DNA from: Sphaerotilus microaerophilus
GTDB lineage: Bacteria > Pseudomonadota > Gammaproteobacteria > Burkholderiales > Burkholderiaceae_C
Direction of reading: 5' to 3'
NCBI RefSeq assembly: GCF_023734135.1
Contig: NZ_AP025730.1
Location: 2,480,001-2,544,000 of the forward strand
Length of the DNA: 64,000 nucleotides
Part shown: piece by piece, positions 47,577 to 58,816 of the stretch
How the letters are laid out: every line of letters begins with the position of its first letter
How positions within the stretch are numbered: the first letter of the stretch is position 1
The notes under the pieces: model-generated
What the model was told of the DNA's origin: nothing
Databases searched by the model: none
What the model saw: only the letters and a program-made list of their open reading frames with translations
Position numbers and translations under genes: made by a program

Positions 47577-49001
47577 ATGACCGCACGCACGCTCTACGAC
47601 AAGCTGTGGGATGACCATGTCGTCCACACCGAAGAGGACGGAACCGCCGTCCTCTACATCGACCGCCACCTGGTGCACGAGGTGACCAGCCCGCAGGCCT
47701 TCGAGGGGCTGCGTCTGGCTGGCCGCAAGCTGTGGCGTGTCAGTTCGATTGTGGCGACCGCCGACCACAACACGCCCACCACTGGCTGGGAGCGTGGCTA
47801 TGACGGCATTGCCGACCCGATCTCGCGCCAGCAGATCACCACGCTGGACGCCAACATCGCGGCCTTCGGTGCGGCGGCCTATTTCCCCTTCATGGACCGG
47901 CGGCAGGGCATCGTGCACGTGATCGGCCCCGAGCAGGGTGCGACGCTGCCTGGCATGACCGTGGTCTGCGGCGACAGCCACACCAGCACGCACGGGGCCT
48001 TCGGGGCGTTGGCGCACGGCATCGGCACCAGTGAGGTGGAGCACGTCATGGCCACGCAGACCCTGCTGGCCAAGAAGGCAAAGAACATGCTCGTCAAGGT
48101 CGAGGGGCAGTTGCCCCGCGGCTGCGGCGCCAAGGACATCGTGCTGGCGATCATCGGCCGCATCGGCACCGCCGGTGGCACCGGCTACACGATCGAGTTC
48201 GGTGGCAGTGCCATCCGCGCGCTGAGCATGGAAGGCCGCATGACGGTGTGCAACATGGCCATCGAGGCGGGCGCCCGTGCCGGCCTGGTGGCGGTGGACG
48301 ACACCACACTGGCCTACGTCAAAGGCCGGCCCTTTGCGCCGACCGGCGTCGAGTGGGACCAGGCAACGGTCCACTGGCGCACCCTTCATAGCGACGCCGG
48401 CGCGCATTTCGACGCGGTGGTCGAACTCGATGCCAGCCAGATCCCGCCACAGGTCACCTGGGGCACCTCGCCCGAGATGGTGCTCGGCATCGATGCGCGT
48501 GTGCCGGATCCCGACAAGGAGCGCGACGACGTCAAGCGCGGTGCGATCGAGCGTGCTTTGACCTACATGGGCCTGCAGCCGAACAAGGCGATCGCCGACA
48601 TCCTGATCGACAAGGTTTTCATCGGCTCGTGTACCAACAGCCGCATCGAGGACATCCGCGAAGCGGCCGCTGTGGTGCGACGCATTGGAGGGCGCGTGGC
48701 CGCCAATGTGAAGCAGGCGCTGGTCGTGCCGGGCTCCGGCCTGGTGAAGGCCCAGGCCGAGGCCGAGGGTCTGCACGAGGTCTTCAAGGCCGCTGGCTTC
48801 GAGTGGCGCGAGCCCGGCTGCTCGATGTGCCTGGCGATGAACGCCGACCGGCTGGAGCCGGGCGAACGCTGCGCCTCGACCAGCAACCGCAACTTCGAAG
48901 GCCGCCAGGGTGCCGGTGGGCGCACTCACCTGGTCAGCCCCGCGATGGCTGCGGCCGCAGCGATGAACGGCCACTTCGTCGACGTGCGTCGCATCGCCTG
49001 A
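47577..49001 (+). CDS. leuC: 3-isopropylmalate dehydratase large subunit
   Basis: 474-residue aconitase-fold subunit that isomerises 2- to 3-isopropylmalate with LeuD in leucine synthesis. [20 protein letters not shown] begins the protein. [20 protein letters not shown] and [14 protein letters not shown] follow. The 4Fe-4S ligands are in [16 protein letters not shown] and [15 protein letters not shown]. It ends [18 protein letters not shown]. leuD starts 17 bases later. Confidence 0.97.
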   Translation: MTARTLYDKLWDDHVVHTEEDGTAVLYIDRHLVHEVTSPQAFEGLRLAGRKLWRVSSIVATADHNTPTTGWERGYDGIADPISRQQITTLDANIAAFGAAAYFPFMDRRQGIVHVIGPEQGATLPGMTVVCGDSHTSTHGAFGALAHGIGTSEVEHVMATQTLLAKKAKNMLVKVEGQLPRGCGAKDIVLAIIGRIGTAGGTGYTIEFGGSAIRALSMEGRMTVCNMAIEAGARAGLVAVDDTTLAYVKGRPFAPTGVEWDQATVHWRTLHSDAGAHFDAVVELDASQIPPQVTWGTSPEMVLGIDARVPDPDKERDDVKRGAIERALTYMGLQPNKAIADILIDKVFIGSCTNSRIEDIREAAAVVRRIGGRVAANVKQALVVPGSGLVKAQAEAEGLHEVFKAAGFEWREPGCSMCLAMNADRLEPGERCASTSNRNFEGRQGAGGRTHLVSPAMAAAAAMNGHFVDVRRIA

Positions 49002-49018
49002 GCCGCCCGGAGTCCAAC

Positions 49019-49666
49019 ATGCAAGCCTTCACCGTGCACAAGGGGCTCGTGGCCCCGATGGATCGCGCCAACGTCGACACCGACGCGATCATCCCCAAGC
49101 AGTTCCTGAAGTCGATCCAGCGCACCGGCTTCGGGCCGAACCTGTTCGATGAGTGGCGCTACCTCGATCCGGGCGAACCCGGCCAGGATCCTGCGGTTCG
49201 CAAGCCCAATCCCGACTTCGTGCTGAACCAGCCGCGCTACCAGGGGGCCTCGATCCTGCTGGCGCGCGAGAACTTCGGCTGCGGATCCAGCCGCGAGCAC
49301 GCGCCCTGGGCGCTGGATCAGTACGGCTTTCGCGCCATCATCGCGCCAAGCTTCGCCGACATCTTCTTCAACAACTGCTTCAAGAACGGCCTGTTGCCGA
49401 TCGTGCTGCCGGAGAACGTGGTGGCACGGCTGTTCGACGAGGTCTTCGCCCATGTCGGCTACCAGTTGACCATCGACCTGCCCCAGCAGGTGGTGCTCAC
49501 CCCCGACGGCCAGGCGATCCCCTTCGATGTGCAGGCCTTCCGCAAGTACTGCCTGGTCAACGGCTTTGACGACATCGGCCTGACGCTGCGCCACGCCGAC
49601 AAGATCCGGGCGTTCGAGGCCGAGCGGCTGGTGCGCATGCCCTGGCTGGGTCAGCGCACGCTCTGA
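49019..49666 (+). CDS. leuD: 3-isopropylmalate dehydratase small subunit
   Basis: 215-residue swivel-domain subunit of Leu[22 protein letters not shown] leads into [33 protein letters not shown] (substrate-binding loop) and [20 protein letters not shown]. The ATG is one short gap after leuC. The usual leuC-leuD-leuB order of betaproteobacteria is kept. Confidence 0.96.
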   Translation: MQAFTVHKGLVAPMDRANVDTDAIIPKQFLKSIQRTGFGPNLFDEWRYLDPGEPGQDPAVRKPNPDFVLNQPRYQGASILLARENFGCGSSREHAPWALDQYGFRAIIAPSFADIFFNNCFKNGLLPIVLPENVVARLFDEVFAHVGYQLTIDLPQQVVLTPDGQAIPFDVQAFRKYCLVNGFDDIGLTLRHADKIRAFEAERLVRMPWLGQRTL

Positions 49667-49711
49667 GCGACTTGGTCGCTCCACCCCATTTCGATACTTT
49701 CATTCATCGTC

Positions 49712-50815
49712 ATGAAAATCGCCATCCTTCCGGGCGACGGCATCGGCACCGAGATCGTCGCCGAAGCCGTCAAGGTGCTGCAGGTGCTGGACCTGTCCTT
49801 TGAAACCGAAACCGCCCTGGTGGGTGGTGCGGCCTACGAGGCGCACGGCCATCCGCTGCCCGAGTCCACGCTGAAACTCGCTCGCGAGGCCGATGCCATC
49901 CTGTTCGGCGCCGTGGGCGATTGGAAATTCGACAAATTGGAGCGCTCGCTGCGCCCGGAGCAGGCGATTCTGGGATTGCGCAAGCACCTGGGGTTGTTTG
50001 CGAATTTCCGGCCTGCGATCTGCTACGAGCAGTTGACCCATGCATCGAGCTTGAAGCCCGAATTGGTGGCAGGGCTGGACATTCTCATCATCCGCGAGCT
50101 CACCGGCGACATCTATTTCGGCCAGCCGCGTGGCCGGCGCGTGGCCGTCGACGGGCATTTCCCGGGGGCCGAGGAGGCCTTCGACACGATGCGTTACAGC
50201 CGCCCGGAAATCGAGCGCATCGCCCACGTGGCCTTCCAGGCAGCGCGCAAGCGCGGCAAGAAGGTCACCAGCGTCGACAAGGCCAACGTGCTGGAAACCT
50301 TCCAGTTCTGGAAGGACGTGGTCATCGAGGTGCACGCCCAGTACCCCGACGTGGAACTCGACCACATGTACGTCGACAACGCCGCGATGCAACTGGTCAA
50401 GGCGCCCAAGAAGTTCGACGTGGTGGTGACCGGCAACATGTTCGGCGACATCCTGTCCGACGAGGCGGCGATGCTCACCGGCTCGATCGGCATGCTGCCT
50501 TCCGCGTCGCTGAACGCTGCCAACCAGGGCCTGTACGAACCCAGCCATGGCAGCGCACCGGACATCGCCGGTCAGGGTATTGCAAACCCGCTGGCTACAA
50601 TCCTGTCCGCTGCCATGATGCTCCGCTACTCCCTCAACCAGCCCGAAGCCGCCGACCGGATCGAATCCGCGGTGAAGGCGGTGCTGTCGGCCGGTCTGCG
50701 CACCGGCGACATCTGGAGCGAGGGCACGACCAAGGTGGGCACCCGCGAGATGGGCGATGCAGTTGTTGCTGCCCTGACCGGCAAGACCATTGGCAAAACC
50801 ATTATCAAGAGCTGA
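49712..50815 (+). CDS. leuB: 3-isopropylmalate dehydrogenase
   Basis: 367-residue NAD-dependent oxidative decarboxylase giving 2-oxoisocaproate. [20 protein letters not shown] opens the beta-decarboxylating dehydrogenase domain. [37 protein letters not shown] and the metal/NAD region [20 protein letters not shown] and [20 protein letters not shown] are as expected. It is followed by asd after 96 bases that contain a CCCGGC/GCCGGG dyad near 50852. Confidence 0.97.
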   Translation: MKIAILPGDGIGTEIVAEAVKVLQVLDLSFETETALVGGAAYEAHGHPLPESTLKLAREADAILFGAVGDWKFDKLERSLRPEQAILGLRKHLGLFANFRPAICYEQLTHASSLKPELVAGLDILIIRELTGDIYFGQPRGRRVAVDGHFPGAEEAFDTMRYSRPEIERIAHVAFQAARKRGKKVTSVDKANVLETFQFWKDVVIEVHAQYPDVELDHMYVDNAAMQLVKAPKKFDVVVTGNMFGDILSDEAAMLTGSIGMLPSASLNAANQGLYEPSHGSAPDIAGQGIANPLATILSAAMMLRYSLNQPEAADRIESAVKAVLSAGLRTGDIWSEGTTKVGTREMGDAVVAALTGKTIGKTIIKS

Positions 50816-50911
50816 CGCTCTCGGATCGTTTCGCCCCTACCCCCTCTGGACCCGGCGAACGAGCCGGGAGAACCAGGGTCCGGAGTCTTGTTGAGTAAAG
50901 GTGATCTGAAA

Positions 50912-52054
50912 ATGGCATTGTCCAAGAACCCCCTCGTTGGCCTGGTTGGTTGGCGCGGCATGGTGGGCTCGGTCCTGATGGACCGCATGGTGTCCGAAGG
51001 TGATTTCGCCCACTTCGAGCCGCTGTTCTTCTCGACCAGCAATGCCGGCGGCGCTGCGCCGTCGATGGCGAAGAACGAAACCCAGCTGCAGGACGCGTTC
51101 GACATCGACGCGCTCAAGCGCTGCGAAGTCATCATCACCGCGCAGGGTGGCGACTACACCACCGAGGTGTTCCCGAAACTGCGTGCGGCGGGCTGGAGCG
51201 GCCACTGGATCGATGCCGCCTCGACGCTGCGGATGAAGGACGATGCGGTCATCATCCTCGACCCGGTCAACATGCCGGTCATCAAGGATGCGCTGGCCAA
51301 GGGCGGCAGGAACTGGGTGGGCGGCAACTGCACCGTCAGCTGCATGCTGATGGGCGTGGGGGCGCTGTACAAGGCTGGCCTGGTCGAGTGGATGAGCACG
51401 CAGACCTACCAGGCTGCGTCCGGCGGTGGTGCCCAGCACATGCGCGAATTGCTGACCCAGTTCGGCACGCTCAATGCCGAAGTCAAGGCGCTGCTGGATG
51501 ACCCGAAGAGCGCCATCCTGGAAATCGACCGCAAGATCATCGCGAAGCAGCGTTCGTTGGGCGAAGCGGAAACCGCGAATTTCGGCGTCCCGCTGGGCGG
51601 TTCGCTGATTCCCTGGATCGACAAGGATCTGGGCAACGGCGTGTCACGCGAAGAGTGGAAGGGCATGGCCGAGACCAACAAGATCCTCGGTCAGGGCGAA
51701 GGTTTTGCGGCGCCGGCCGTGCCGGTGGATGGTTTCTGCGTGCGCATCGGCGCCATGCGCTGCCACAGCCAGGCCCTGACCTTCAAACTGCGCAAGGACG
51801 TGCCCCTCGCCGATATCGAGGCGATGATTGCGGCCGACAACGCCTGGGTGAAGGTGGTGCCCAATACCCGCGAAGCCACGATCCGTGACCTGACGCCCGT
51901 GGCTGTCACCGGTACGTTGACGATTCCGGTGGGTCGCCTGCGCAAGATGGCGATGGGGCCGGAATACCTCGGCGCGTTCACCATCGGCGACCAGTTGCTA
52001 TGGGGCGCCGCCGAGCCGCTGCGCCGCATGCTGCGTATCCTGCTCGGCCAATAA
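50912..52054 (+). CDS. asd: Aspartate-semialdehyde dehydrogenase
   Basis: 380-residue NADP-dependent enzyme reducing aspartyl phosphate, the product of LysC (46086-47354). Nucleotide motif [20 protein letters not shown], catalytic Cys in [40 protein letters not shown] and the late [16 protein letters not shown] with the catalytic His. The ATG at 50912 has AAAGGTGA upstream; a TTG eight codons earlier is also open. Confidence 0.96.
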   Translation: MALSKNPLVGLVGWRGMVGSVLMDRMVSEGDFAHFEPLFFSTSNAGGAAPSMAKNETQLQDAFDIDALKRCEVIITAQGGDYTTEVFPKLRAAGWSGHWIDAASTLRMKDDAVIILDPVNMPVIKDALAKGGRNWVGGNCTVSCMLMGVGALYKAGLVEWMSTQTYQAASGGGAQHMRELLTQFGTLNAEVKALLDDPKSAILEIDRKIIAKQRSLGEAETANFGVPLGGSLIPWIDKDLGNGVSREEWKGMAETNKILGQGEGFAAPAVPVDGFCVRIGAMRCHSQALTFKLRKDVPLADIEAMIAADNAWVKVVPNTREATIRDLTPVAVTGTLTIPVGRLRKMAMGPEYLGAFTIGDQLLWGAAEPLRRMLRILLGQ

Positions 52055-52159
52055 GACAGCCGCCCGAGCGCGGCGGCGGCTCGTTGTCCTCGGGCAACGA
52101 CCGCCGTCCGCTTGCGCACACCGGGTCGATTTGGCAGGAACATCAGAGACTGCATGAGC

Positions 52160-52188
52160 TTGTCTTTGTATCTTATTGATGTTATTGT
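52160..52188 (+). promoter_or_regulatory. Candidate sigma-70 promoter for fimV
   Basis: TTGTCT (52160-52165) and TATTGT (52183-52188), 17 bases apart, within an AT-rich patch (about 52155-52215) that is otherwise rare in this GC-rich block. It is about 90 bases before fimV. Confidence 0.35.
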
Positions 52189-52275
52189 CTTTTCAGATAT
52201 TCTGTATCCTCTTCGCCCGACCTGACTGACGCGGGCCGCCGGATCTATTCCGGCTCCTGCAGCGTGGGAGACGCC

Positions 52276-55008
52276 TTGAAAATCCAGACGAAGCGCACGG
52301 GGCGCATGGCTCTGAAAGAAGTGGCGGCCGTGGCCGCCGTCACCGCGGCCCTGTGTGCCGCGCCATCGGCATGGGCGCTCAGCCTCGGTCGCCTGACGGT
52401 GCAGTCGGCATTGGGCGAGTCGCTCAAGGCGGAGATCGACGTCACCAGCCTGACGCCGGATGAGGCGGCCAACCTGCGCGTGCGCATCGCGCCGCCGGAC
52501 GCCTACCGCATCGCCGGGGTCGACTACAACCCGGTGCTGCCGGCCACCACGGTGGTGGTGCAGCGGAGGGCCGATGGCAGTGCCTTCCTGCGCATCGTCA
52601 GCGATCGCGCCGTACAGGAGCCCTTCGTCGACGTGATCCTTGAGCTGTCGTGGTCGAGCGGCCGCCTGCTGCGCGAGTACACCCTGCTGTTCGATCCGCC
52701 TGCCGTGGCCCGTGCGCCCGCGGCCGTGCCCGCCCCGGCCACGCCGGTGGCGGTGGCGGCGCCTCCTGTCGCGACGGCGCCTGTGCCTGCAGCACCGCCT
52801 GCCGTGGCGGCCGAGCCTGCCCCGGTGCCCGTGGCGCCGCCAGCGCCGGCCCGGGTTGCCGCAGAACCGAAGGCGGCTGCGCCTGTCCGCGCAGCGTCAA
52901 AGGCGTCCGACGGCGAGCAGCTTGAATACCGCGTCAAGCCGGGCGACACGCTGGGTGGCATTGCTGGGCGCAACGTGGGTTCGGGCGTGTCGCTGGAGCA
53001 GATGCTGGTCGGCCTGTTCCGGGGCAATGCCCATGCCTTCTCCGGCAGCAACATGAACCGCCTGAAGGCGGGCGTGGTGCTCAGCGTGCCGTCGAGCGAG
53101 CAGGCTGCCGCCATCGACGCGAGCGAGGCGCGCCGCGTGATCCAGGTGCAGAGCGCCGACTTCAACGCCTACCGCCAGCGTCTGGCGGGGGCGGTGCCCG
53201 CGCAGACCCACGAGGCCGAACCGGCCCGCAAGTCGGCAGGCAAGGTGCAGGCCGAAGTGCAGGACCGCAAGCAGGCGGCCGCGCCAACGCCGGACCGGTT
53301 GCAACTGGACAAGGGCAAGGCCGCTTCGTCGGCGGGGGCGCTGACCTCCGAGGACAAGATCGCCAAGGATCGCGCCCAGAAGGACGCAGCCCACCGTGTG
53401 GGTGAGTTGGCTCGCAACCTGGAAGACTTGAAGAAGCTCCAGGCGGCGTCCGCTGCTGCCTCGCCCGCATCGGCTGCCAAGGCGGCCGGCGCGGCTGCCA
53501 GCAACGCGGTGGCGGGCGCCAAGGCACCGTTGCTGCCGACGATTGCCGCACCGGCTGCGACGGGTGTGGCCTCTGCAGCCTCGTCTGCCGCAGTGGCCGC
53601 AAAGCCTGCACCTGCACTTGCACCCGTGTCGTCGCCTGCAGTGGCGGCCAGCGCCGCTCCGATGGTGATGGCGGCTGCATCGGCAGCCTCTGCTTCGGCC
53701 AGCGCGGCGATGCCGATCGTGGCCGCCAGTGCCCCGCTGGTCGCAGCCGCGTCGAAGCCCGCCGTGGCTGCGTCCAGGTCGCCGGTCGTCGTGCCGCCGA
53801 TCCAGGCCGAGGAACCGTCGCTGGTCGACTCCCTGATGGAGAACCCGCTGCTGTTGCCAGGGGCGGGCCTGCTGGCGGCGCTGCTGGCCGGGTTTGGCTT
53901 CTACCGCTTCCGCAACAAGAACAAGGACGAGGCCGGAGTCACGTCGTTCCTGGAAAGCCGGCTGCAGCCAGACTCCTTCTTCGGCGCCAGCGGTGGTCAG
54001 CGCATCGACACGCGCGACGCGTCCGGTGCGCCATCGTCGATGAGCTATTCGCTCAGCCAGATCGACGCCATCGGTGACGTCGACCCCGTCGCCGAAGCGG
54101 ATGTCTACCTGGCCTATGGTCGGGACCTGCAGGCCGAGGAGATCCTGAAGGAGGCCATGCGCACCAATCCGGAGCGTCTGGCCATCCGCACCAAGCTGCT
54201 GGAGGTCTACGCCAAGCGCCGCGACATCAAGGGCTACGAGTTGCTCGCCGGTGAGCTCTATGGGCTGACGGGTGGGCAGGGAGACGACTGGCAGCGGGCC
54301 CAGGAGCTCGGCCGCTCGATCGACCCCGAGAACCCGCTCTACGAGCCGGGTGGGCAGCCCAGTGCCGGTTCGACGGCAGAAGCCGGCGGCGGTGAGATGC
54401 TCGGCGCCAGCACCATGCCGCAGTCCGTGGTGCCGTCGCCTTCGCGCTTCGAGCACAGCGTGCCTGACCTGAACCTGGATGGCGACATCCCCTCAGGAAG
54501 CACCGCCGTGGTCGATCTGGACATTTCCGTGCCGGGCGACATGGATGAGGCGCCCACGGCGCGCATGAGTGGCTACCACAGCAGCATGCCCGCGGCCTTC
54601 TCACCGAGCGTGCCCCCGGTGTTCTCGCCCAGTGTGCCGCCGTTCTCCCCGAGCGTGCCGCCGACCGGTACGTCGAACTCCGGCAGCAGCCGCAGCCTGG
54701 AGTTTGAACTGCAGGATCTGCCCGTTGCCCCCTCGCCTGCTCCACGCCTGGACCTCTCGGACCTGTCGCTCGACCTCGACGCGCCGGCCCCGACGGTGGC
54801 TGCGACGCCGCTGGACATGGGTGCTTCGCTGGAGATGGGGCTGGACGATGACGACGGCGACCCGCTGGCCCGCAAGATCGAACTGGCGGAGGAGTTCCAC
54901 CAGATCGGCGACCACGAGGGCGCGCGTGACCTGCTGCAGGAAGTGATCGAGAAGGCCGACGGCGCGCTGAAGGCCAGGGCCCAGGCGATGCTCAACAGCC
55001 TGAACTGA
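52276..55008 (+). CDS. fimV: FimV-family peptidoglycan-binding polar assembly protein
   Basis: About 910 residues. A signal peptide (VTAALCAAPSAWALSLGRL) is followed by the FimV N-terminal domain (LTVQSALGESLKAEIDVTSL). A Pro/Ala-rich linker, a LysM-like domain at about 220-275 (YRVKPGDTLGGIAGRNVGSG), a long Ala/Ser-rich region, one membrane helix (LLPGAGLLAALLAGFGFYRF) and a cytoplasmic acidic part come next. It ends with the conserved FimV C-terminal helix domain (RKIELAEEFHQIGDHEGARD). FimV/TspA proteins organise type IV pili and polar complexes. The TTG at 52276 with GGGAG upstream is my preferred start; a GTG at 52264 is possible. Confidence 0.88.
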   Translation: MKIQTKRTGRMALKEVAAVAAVTAALCAAPSAWALSLGRLTVQSALGESLKAEIDVTSLTPDEAANLRVRIAPPDAYRIAGVDYNPVLPATTVVVQRRADGSAFLRIVSDRAVQEPFVDVILELSWSSGRLLREYTLLFDPPAVARAPAAVPAPATPVAVAAPPVATAPVPAAPPAVAAEPAPVPVAPPAPARVAAEPKAAAPVRAASKASDGEQLEYRVKPGDTLGGIAGRNVGSGVSLEQMLVGLFRGNAHAFSGSNMNRLKAGVVLSVPSSEQAAAIDASEARRVIQVQSADFNAYRQRLAGAVPAQTHEAEPARKSAGKVQAEVQDRKQAAAPTPDRLQLDKGKAASSAGALTSEDKIAKDRAQKDAAHRVGELARNLEDLKKLQAASAAASPASAAKAAGAAASNAVAGAKAPLLPTIAAPAATGVASAASSAAVAAKPAPALAPVSSPAVAASAAPMVMAAASAASASASAAMPIVAASAPLVAAASKPAVAASRSPVVVPPIQAEEPSLVDSLMENPLLLPGAGLLAALLAGFGFYRFRNKNKDEAGVTSFLESRLQPDSFFGASGGQRIDTRDASGAPSSMSYSLSQIDAIGDVDPVAEADVYLAYGRDLQAEEILKEAMRTNPERLAIRTKLLEVYAKRRDIKGYELLAGELYGLTGGQGDDWQRAQELGRSIDPENPLYEPGGQPSAGSTAEAGGGEMLGASTMPQSVVPSPSRFEHSVPDLNLDGDIPSGSTAVVDLDISVPGDMDEAPTARMSGYHSSMPAAFSPSVPPVFSPSVPPFSPSVPPTGTSNSGSSRSLEFELQDLPVAPSPAPRLDLSDLSLDLDAPAPTVAATPLDMGASLEMGLDDDDGDPLARKIELAEEFHQIGDHEGARDLLQEVIEKADGALKARAQAMLNSLN

Positions 55009-55105
55009 TCTCGCCAACCCCTTCAGGGCGCGATGGGCGAGCCGCCAAGGCGGTGTCCCTCGCGCCCTTTGTCTTTGTGCTTCAAACCACTGGAGTCGAC
55101 TCGAC

Positions 55106-55927
55106 GTGCGTCTTGCCTTGGGCATCACCTACCGCGGCACGGCCTATCACGGCTGGCAGAGCCAGGCGGGCGTGGCCTCGGTCCAACAGGTCCTGGAAGA
55201 GGCACTGGCGCAGTTTGCGGCGATGCCGGTGCGTGTGACCTGCGCCGGGCGCACCGATACCGGCGTGCACGGGATCAACCAGGTGGTGCACCTGGACACA
55301 TCGCTCGACCGGGCGGATTTTTCCTGGGTGCGGGGCACCAACCGCTTCCTCCCGCAGGATGTCGGGGTGCAGTGGTGCCGGCGTGTCGATGATGGGTTCC
55401 ACGCCCGCTTTTCTGCGCGTGCGCGCCGCTATGCCTACGTGCTGCGCGAGTCGCCGGTGCGGCCAGCGCTGGAATCGGGCTTCGTCGGCTGGGTGTTCCG
55501 GCCCCTGGAGGCCTCAGGCATGCGCGAGGCGGCCGCGCACCTCATCGGCGAGCACGACTTTTCCTCCTTTCGCTCCGCCGACTGCCAGGCGCGCAGCCCG
55601 GTCAAGCAGATGCACGAGATCCGCATCGAGCGGCACGGGGCCTTCTGGCGCTTCGACTTCGAGGCCAGCGCTTTCCTGCACCACATGGTGCGCAATCTGA
55701 TGGGCTGTCTCGTTGCGGTGGGCAGCGGCGCTCGCGAGCCCGGTTGGATGCGCGAGGTGCTGACTGCGCGCGACCGCGATGTTGCTGCGCCCACCTTTGC
55801 ACCGGACGGCCTGTACTTTCTCGGCCCACGCTACGATGCTTGCCACGGCCTGCCGGACGGGGCAGCGGCGCACGATTGGTTGCCCGGCTCCGTCACTGCC
55901 GGGGATTCTGCTGCTACCTTCCCATGA
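55106..55927 (+). CDS. truA: tRNA pseudouridine(38-40) synthase
   Basis: 273-residue TruA, which isomerises uridines 38-40 in the anticodon stem. The catalytic Asp51 is in CAGRTDTGVHGINQVVHLDT. RGTNRFLPQDVGVQWCRRVD, FHARFSARARRYAYVL and FLHHMVRNLMGCLVAVG are family motifs. The start is GTG. The stop overlaps the trpF ATG as ATGA. The truA-trpF-trpB-trpA-accD order is the usual one. Confidence 0.95.
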   Translation: MRLALGITYRGTAYHGWQSQAGVASVQQVLEEALAQFAAMPVRVTCAGRTDTGVHGINQVVHLDTSLDRADFSWVRGTNRFLPQDVGVQWCRRVDDGFHARFSARARRYAYVLRESPVRPALESGFVGWVFRPLEASGMREAAAHLIGEHDFSSFRSADCQARSPVKQMHEIRIERHGAFWRFDFEASAFLHHMVRNLMGCLVAVGSGAREPGWMREVLTARDRDVAAPTFAPDGLYFLGPRYDACHGLPDGAAAHDWLPGSVTAGDSAATFP

Positions 55928-56595
55928 TTGCTGTTCACGCACGCACGCGCATCAAGATCTGCGGCCTGACCCGCGAGGCCGATCTGGACGCGGCCGTCGA
56001 AGCCGGTGCCGACGCGATCGGTTTTGTCTTCTACCCGCCCAGTCCTCGGCATGTGGGCGTCGAGCGGGCGGCGCAGCTGGCCTCGCGTCTGCCGCCCTTC
56101 GTGACGCCGGTGGGGTTGTTCGTCAACGCCGCGCTGGACGACGTCGCTGCGGCCTGTGCGGCGATCCCCAACCTGCTGCTGCAGTTTCACGGGGACGAGA
56201 CCCCCGCGCAGTGCGAGCAGGCCGCGCGCCCCTACCTGCGGGCGGCGCGGATGGCGCCGGGTTTCGATTTGTTAAACTTCGCACGCCAGTACGCCGGGCT
56301 GCCGCACGCCCGGGCGATGTTGCTCGATGCCCATGTCGAGGCGTACGGCGGTGCAGGAAAGGTCTTCGATTGGTCGCTCGTCCCCCCCAGCGTTCCCTGT
56401 CCGGTCGTTTTGTCTGGTGGGTTGAATGCTGCCAACGTGACCGATGGGGTGCTGCGCCTGCGCCCCTGGGCCGTTGACGTCAGTTCGGGCGTCGAGGCTG
56501 CCAAGGGGGTCAAGGACGTGGTGCTGATGCGCCAGTTCTGCGATGCGGTGCGCGAGGCCGATGCCCGCCTGGCCGACCTCGACAGCGCCTACTGA
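55924..56595 (+). CDS. trpF: Phosphoribosylanthranilate isomerase
   Basis: 223-residue TIM-barrel isomerase of tryptophan synthesis. The catalytic Cys is in [20 protein letters not shown] and the Asp in [20 protein letters not shown]. The phosphate-binding end is [16 protein letters not shown] and [15 protein letters not shown]. It is coupled to truA by a 4-base overlap. trpB begins 76 bases later. Confidence 0.96.
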   Translation: MIAVHARTRIKICGLTREADLDAAVEAGADAIGFVFYPPSPRHVGVERAAQLASRLPPFVTPVGLFVNAALDDVAAACAAIPNLLLQFHGDETPAQCEQAARPYLRAARMAPGFDLLNFARQYAGLPHARAMLLDAHVEAYGGAGKVFDWSLVPPSVPCPVVLSGGLNAANVTDGVLRLRPWAVDVSSGVEAAKGVKDVVLMRQFCDAVREADARLADLDSAY

Positions 56596-56671
56596 GTATC
56601 TGCCGACCGGCTTCGTCCCCCGTGTGATCGTGTACGGGCGGAGGCCGGGTGGCCTGCGACAGGATTCCTCC

Positions 56672-57976
56672 ATGTTCGACTATCAGCAACCCGATGCCCG
56701 TGGGCACTTCGGGATCTACGGCGGCAGCTTCGTTGCCGAAACGCTCAGCCACGCCCTCGATGAGTTGCGCGAGGCCTATGAGCACTACCGCCACGATGCC
56801 GACTTCCAGGCCGAATACCGCCGCGAGCTGGCCCACTTCGTCGGCCGGCCCAGCCCGGTCTACCACGCCGCACGCACCAGCCGCGAGATGGGCGGCGCGC
56901 AGATCTACCTCAAGCGCGAAGACCTCAACCACACCGGCGCGCACAAGATCAACAACGTGATCGGCCAGGCGCTGCTGGCCCGGCGCATGGGCAAGCCGCG
57001 CGTGATCGCCGAAACCGGTGCCGGCCAGCACGGCGTGGCCACCGCCACCATCTGCGCGCGCTACGGCCTGGAGTGCGTGGTCTACATGGGCAGCGAGGAT
57101 GTCAAGCGCCAGTCGCCGAACGTCTACCGCATGGACCTGCTGGGCGCCCGGGTGGTGCCGGTGGAGTCCGGCAGCAAAACGCTCAAGGACGCGCTGAACG
57201 AGGCCATGCGCGACTGGGTCACCAACGTCGAGAACACCTTCTACATCATCGGCACAGTGGCCGGCCCGCACCCGTACCCCGCGATGGTGCGCGACTTCCA
57301 GCGCGTCATCGGCGATGAATGCCTGGTGCAGATGCCGGGGATGATCGGCCGCGCCGATGGTCGTGACGATCGGCAACCCGACGCGGTGGTCGCCTGCGTG
57401 GGCGGCGGCAGCAACGCGATGGGCATCTTCTACCCCTACATCCCGCACGAGGGCACGCGGTTGATCGGCGTCGAGGCGGCCGGTCACGGCATGGACAGCG
57501 GCAAGCACTCGGCTTCGCTGCAGCGCGGCGCGCCCGGCGTGCTGCACGGCAACCGCACCTACGTGCTGCAGGATGCCAACGGCCAGATCACCGAGACGCA
57601 CTCGGTATCGGCCGGGCTGGACTACCCCGGCGTCGGCCCCGAGCATGCCTACCTGAAGGACATCGGCCGGGCCGAGTACGTCGGCATCACCGACGACGAG
57701 GCGCTCGCGGCCTTCCACTACCTGTGCCGCACCGAGGGCATCATCCCGGCCCTGGAGTCCAGCCACGCCGTCGCCTACGCGATGAAGCTGGCCAAGACCA
57801 TGCGACCTGACCAGCACATCCTCGTCAACCTGTCCGGACGTGGCGACAAGGACATCGGCACCGTGGCCGACCTGTCCGGCGCCGAGTTCTTCTGCCGGCC
57901 CTCCTGCCGCGGGCAGACCGTCAAGAGCGGTGCCCAGGCTGTCGAAGTGGTGCGCAACGCGGGAGCTGCCCAATGA
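56672..57976 (+). CDS. trpB: Tryptophan synthase beta subunit
   Basis: 434-residue PLP enzyme condensing indole and serine. The PLP Lys92 is in [50 protein letters not shown]-phosphate loop [16 protein letters not shown] and [20 protein letters not shown] follow. Compared with most TrpB, a short charged insert ([12 protein letters not shown]) precedes the glycine loop and the length is about 30 residues above usual. It overlaps trpA by 4 bases (ATGA). Confidence 0.96.
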   Translation: MFDYQQPDARGHFGIYGGSFVAETLSHALDELREAYEHYRHDADFQAEYRRELAHFVGRPSPVYHAARTSREMGGAQIYLKREDLNHTGAHKINNVIGQALLARRMGKPRVIAETGAGQHGVATATICARYGLECVVYMGSEDVKRQSPNVYRMDLLGARVVPVESGSKTLKDALNEAMRDWVTNVENTFYIIGTVAGPHPYPAMVRDFQRVIGDECLVQMPGMIGRADGRDDRQPDAVVACVGGGSNAMGIFYPYIPHEGTRLIGVEAAGHGMDSGKHSASLQRGAPGVLHGNRTYVLQDANGQITETHSVSAGLDYPGVGPEHAYLKDIGRAEYVGITDDEALAAFHYLCRTEGIIPALESSHAVAYAMKLAKTMRPDQHILVNLSGRGDKDIGTVADLSGAEFFCRPSCRGQTVKSGAQAVEVVRNAGAAQ

Positions 57977-58800
57977 GTACGACGAACCGCATTGCCGCCA
58001 CCTTTGCCCGCCTGGCCGCCGAAGGTCGCAAGGCGCTGATCCCCTACGTCACGGCCGGCGACCCCTATGCGGACGTGACCGTCGAGTTGATGCACGGCAT
58101 GGCCGCGGCCGGGGCCGACGTGATCGAGCTGGGTGTGCCCTTCTCCGATCCGATGGCCGACGGCCCGGTGATCCAGCGCGCCAGCGAGCGGGCCCTTGAG
58201 CGCGGCATCGGGCTTGTCGACGTGCTGGCCATGGTGCGGCGCTTTCGCGAGTCCGATGCCACCACCCCGGTGGTGCTGATGGGCTACGCCAACCCGGTGG
58301 AGCGCTACGGGCCGGATCGCTTCGTCGACGATGCCCATGCCGCCGGTGTGGACGGCGTGCTGATCGTCGACTATCCGCCGCAGGAGTGCGAGGCCTTTGC
58401 GGCGCGCTTGCGGGAGCGGCAGATGGACCCGATCTTCCTGCTGGCGCCGACCTCCACCGACACCCGCATGGACGAGGTGGGCCGCATCGCCACCGGCTAC
58501 GTTTACTACGTGTCGCTCAAGGGTGTGACCGGCGCCGGCCACCTCGACACCGACGCGGTGGCGCGCATGGTGCCCCGCATCCGCCAGCACGTGCGCGTGC
58601 CGGTGGGTGTTGGCTTCGGCATCCGCGATGCGGCCACCGCGGTGGCGGTGGCGCGTGTGTCGGACGCGGTAGTCATCGGCTCCCGTATCATCCAGCTGAT
58701 TGAACAGGAACCGCGCGAGGCGGTGGTGCCGGTGGCAGCCGGTTTCATCCGCGAAATCCGCACGGCCCTGGATACCCTGGCCCCGGCCTCGACGAAGTAA
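57973..58800 (+). CDS. trpA: Tryptophan synthase alpha subunit
   Basis: 275-residue TIM-barrel subunit cleaving indole-3-glycerol phosphate. The catalytic Glu is in [20 protein letters not shown] and the Asp in [18 protein letters not shown]. The phosphate end is [20 protein letters not shown] and [15 protein letters not shown]. It is coupled to trpB by overlap; accD follows 16 bases later. Confidence 0.96.
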   Translation: MSTTNRIAATFARLAAEGRKALIPYVTAGDPYADVTVELMHGMAAAGADVIELGVPFSDPMADGPVIQRASERALERGIGLVDVLAMVRRFRESDATTPVVLMGYANPVERYGPDRFVDDAHAAGVDGVLIVDYPPQECEAFAARLRERQMDPIFLLAPTSTDTRMDEVGRIATGYVYYVSLKGVTGAGHLDTDAVARMVPRIRQHVRVPVGVGFGIRDAATAVAVARVSDAVVIGSRIIQLIEQEPREAVVPVAAGFIREIRTALDTLAPASTK

Positions 58801-58816
58801 GTAAGGAGTTGCGCGC

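Noticed and set aside
52276..55008. Tandem repeats or a CRISPR-like array in the Ala/Pro-rich part of fimV
   Set aside because: The repetition is codon-level low complexity in a linker; there are no regular repeat-spacer units. No CRISPR array was found anywhere in the window.
55009..56671. Trp-rich leader peptide and attenuator before trpF or trpB
   Set aside because: trpF overlaps truA, and the 76-base gap before trpB has no Trp-codon run or paired hairpins.
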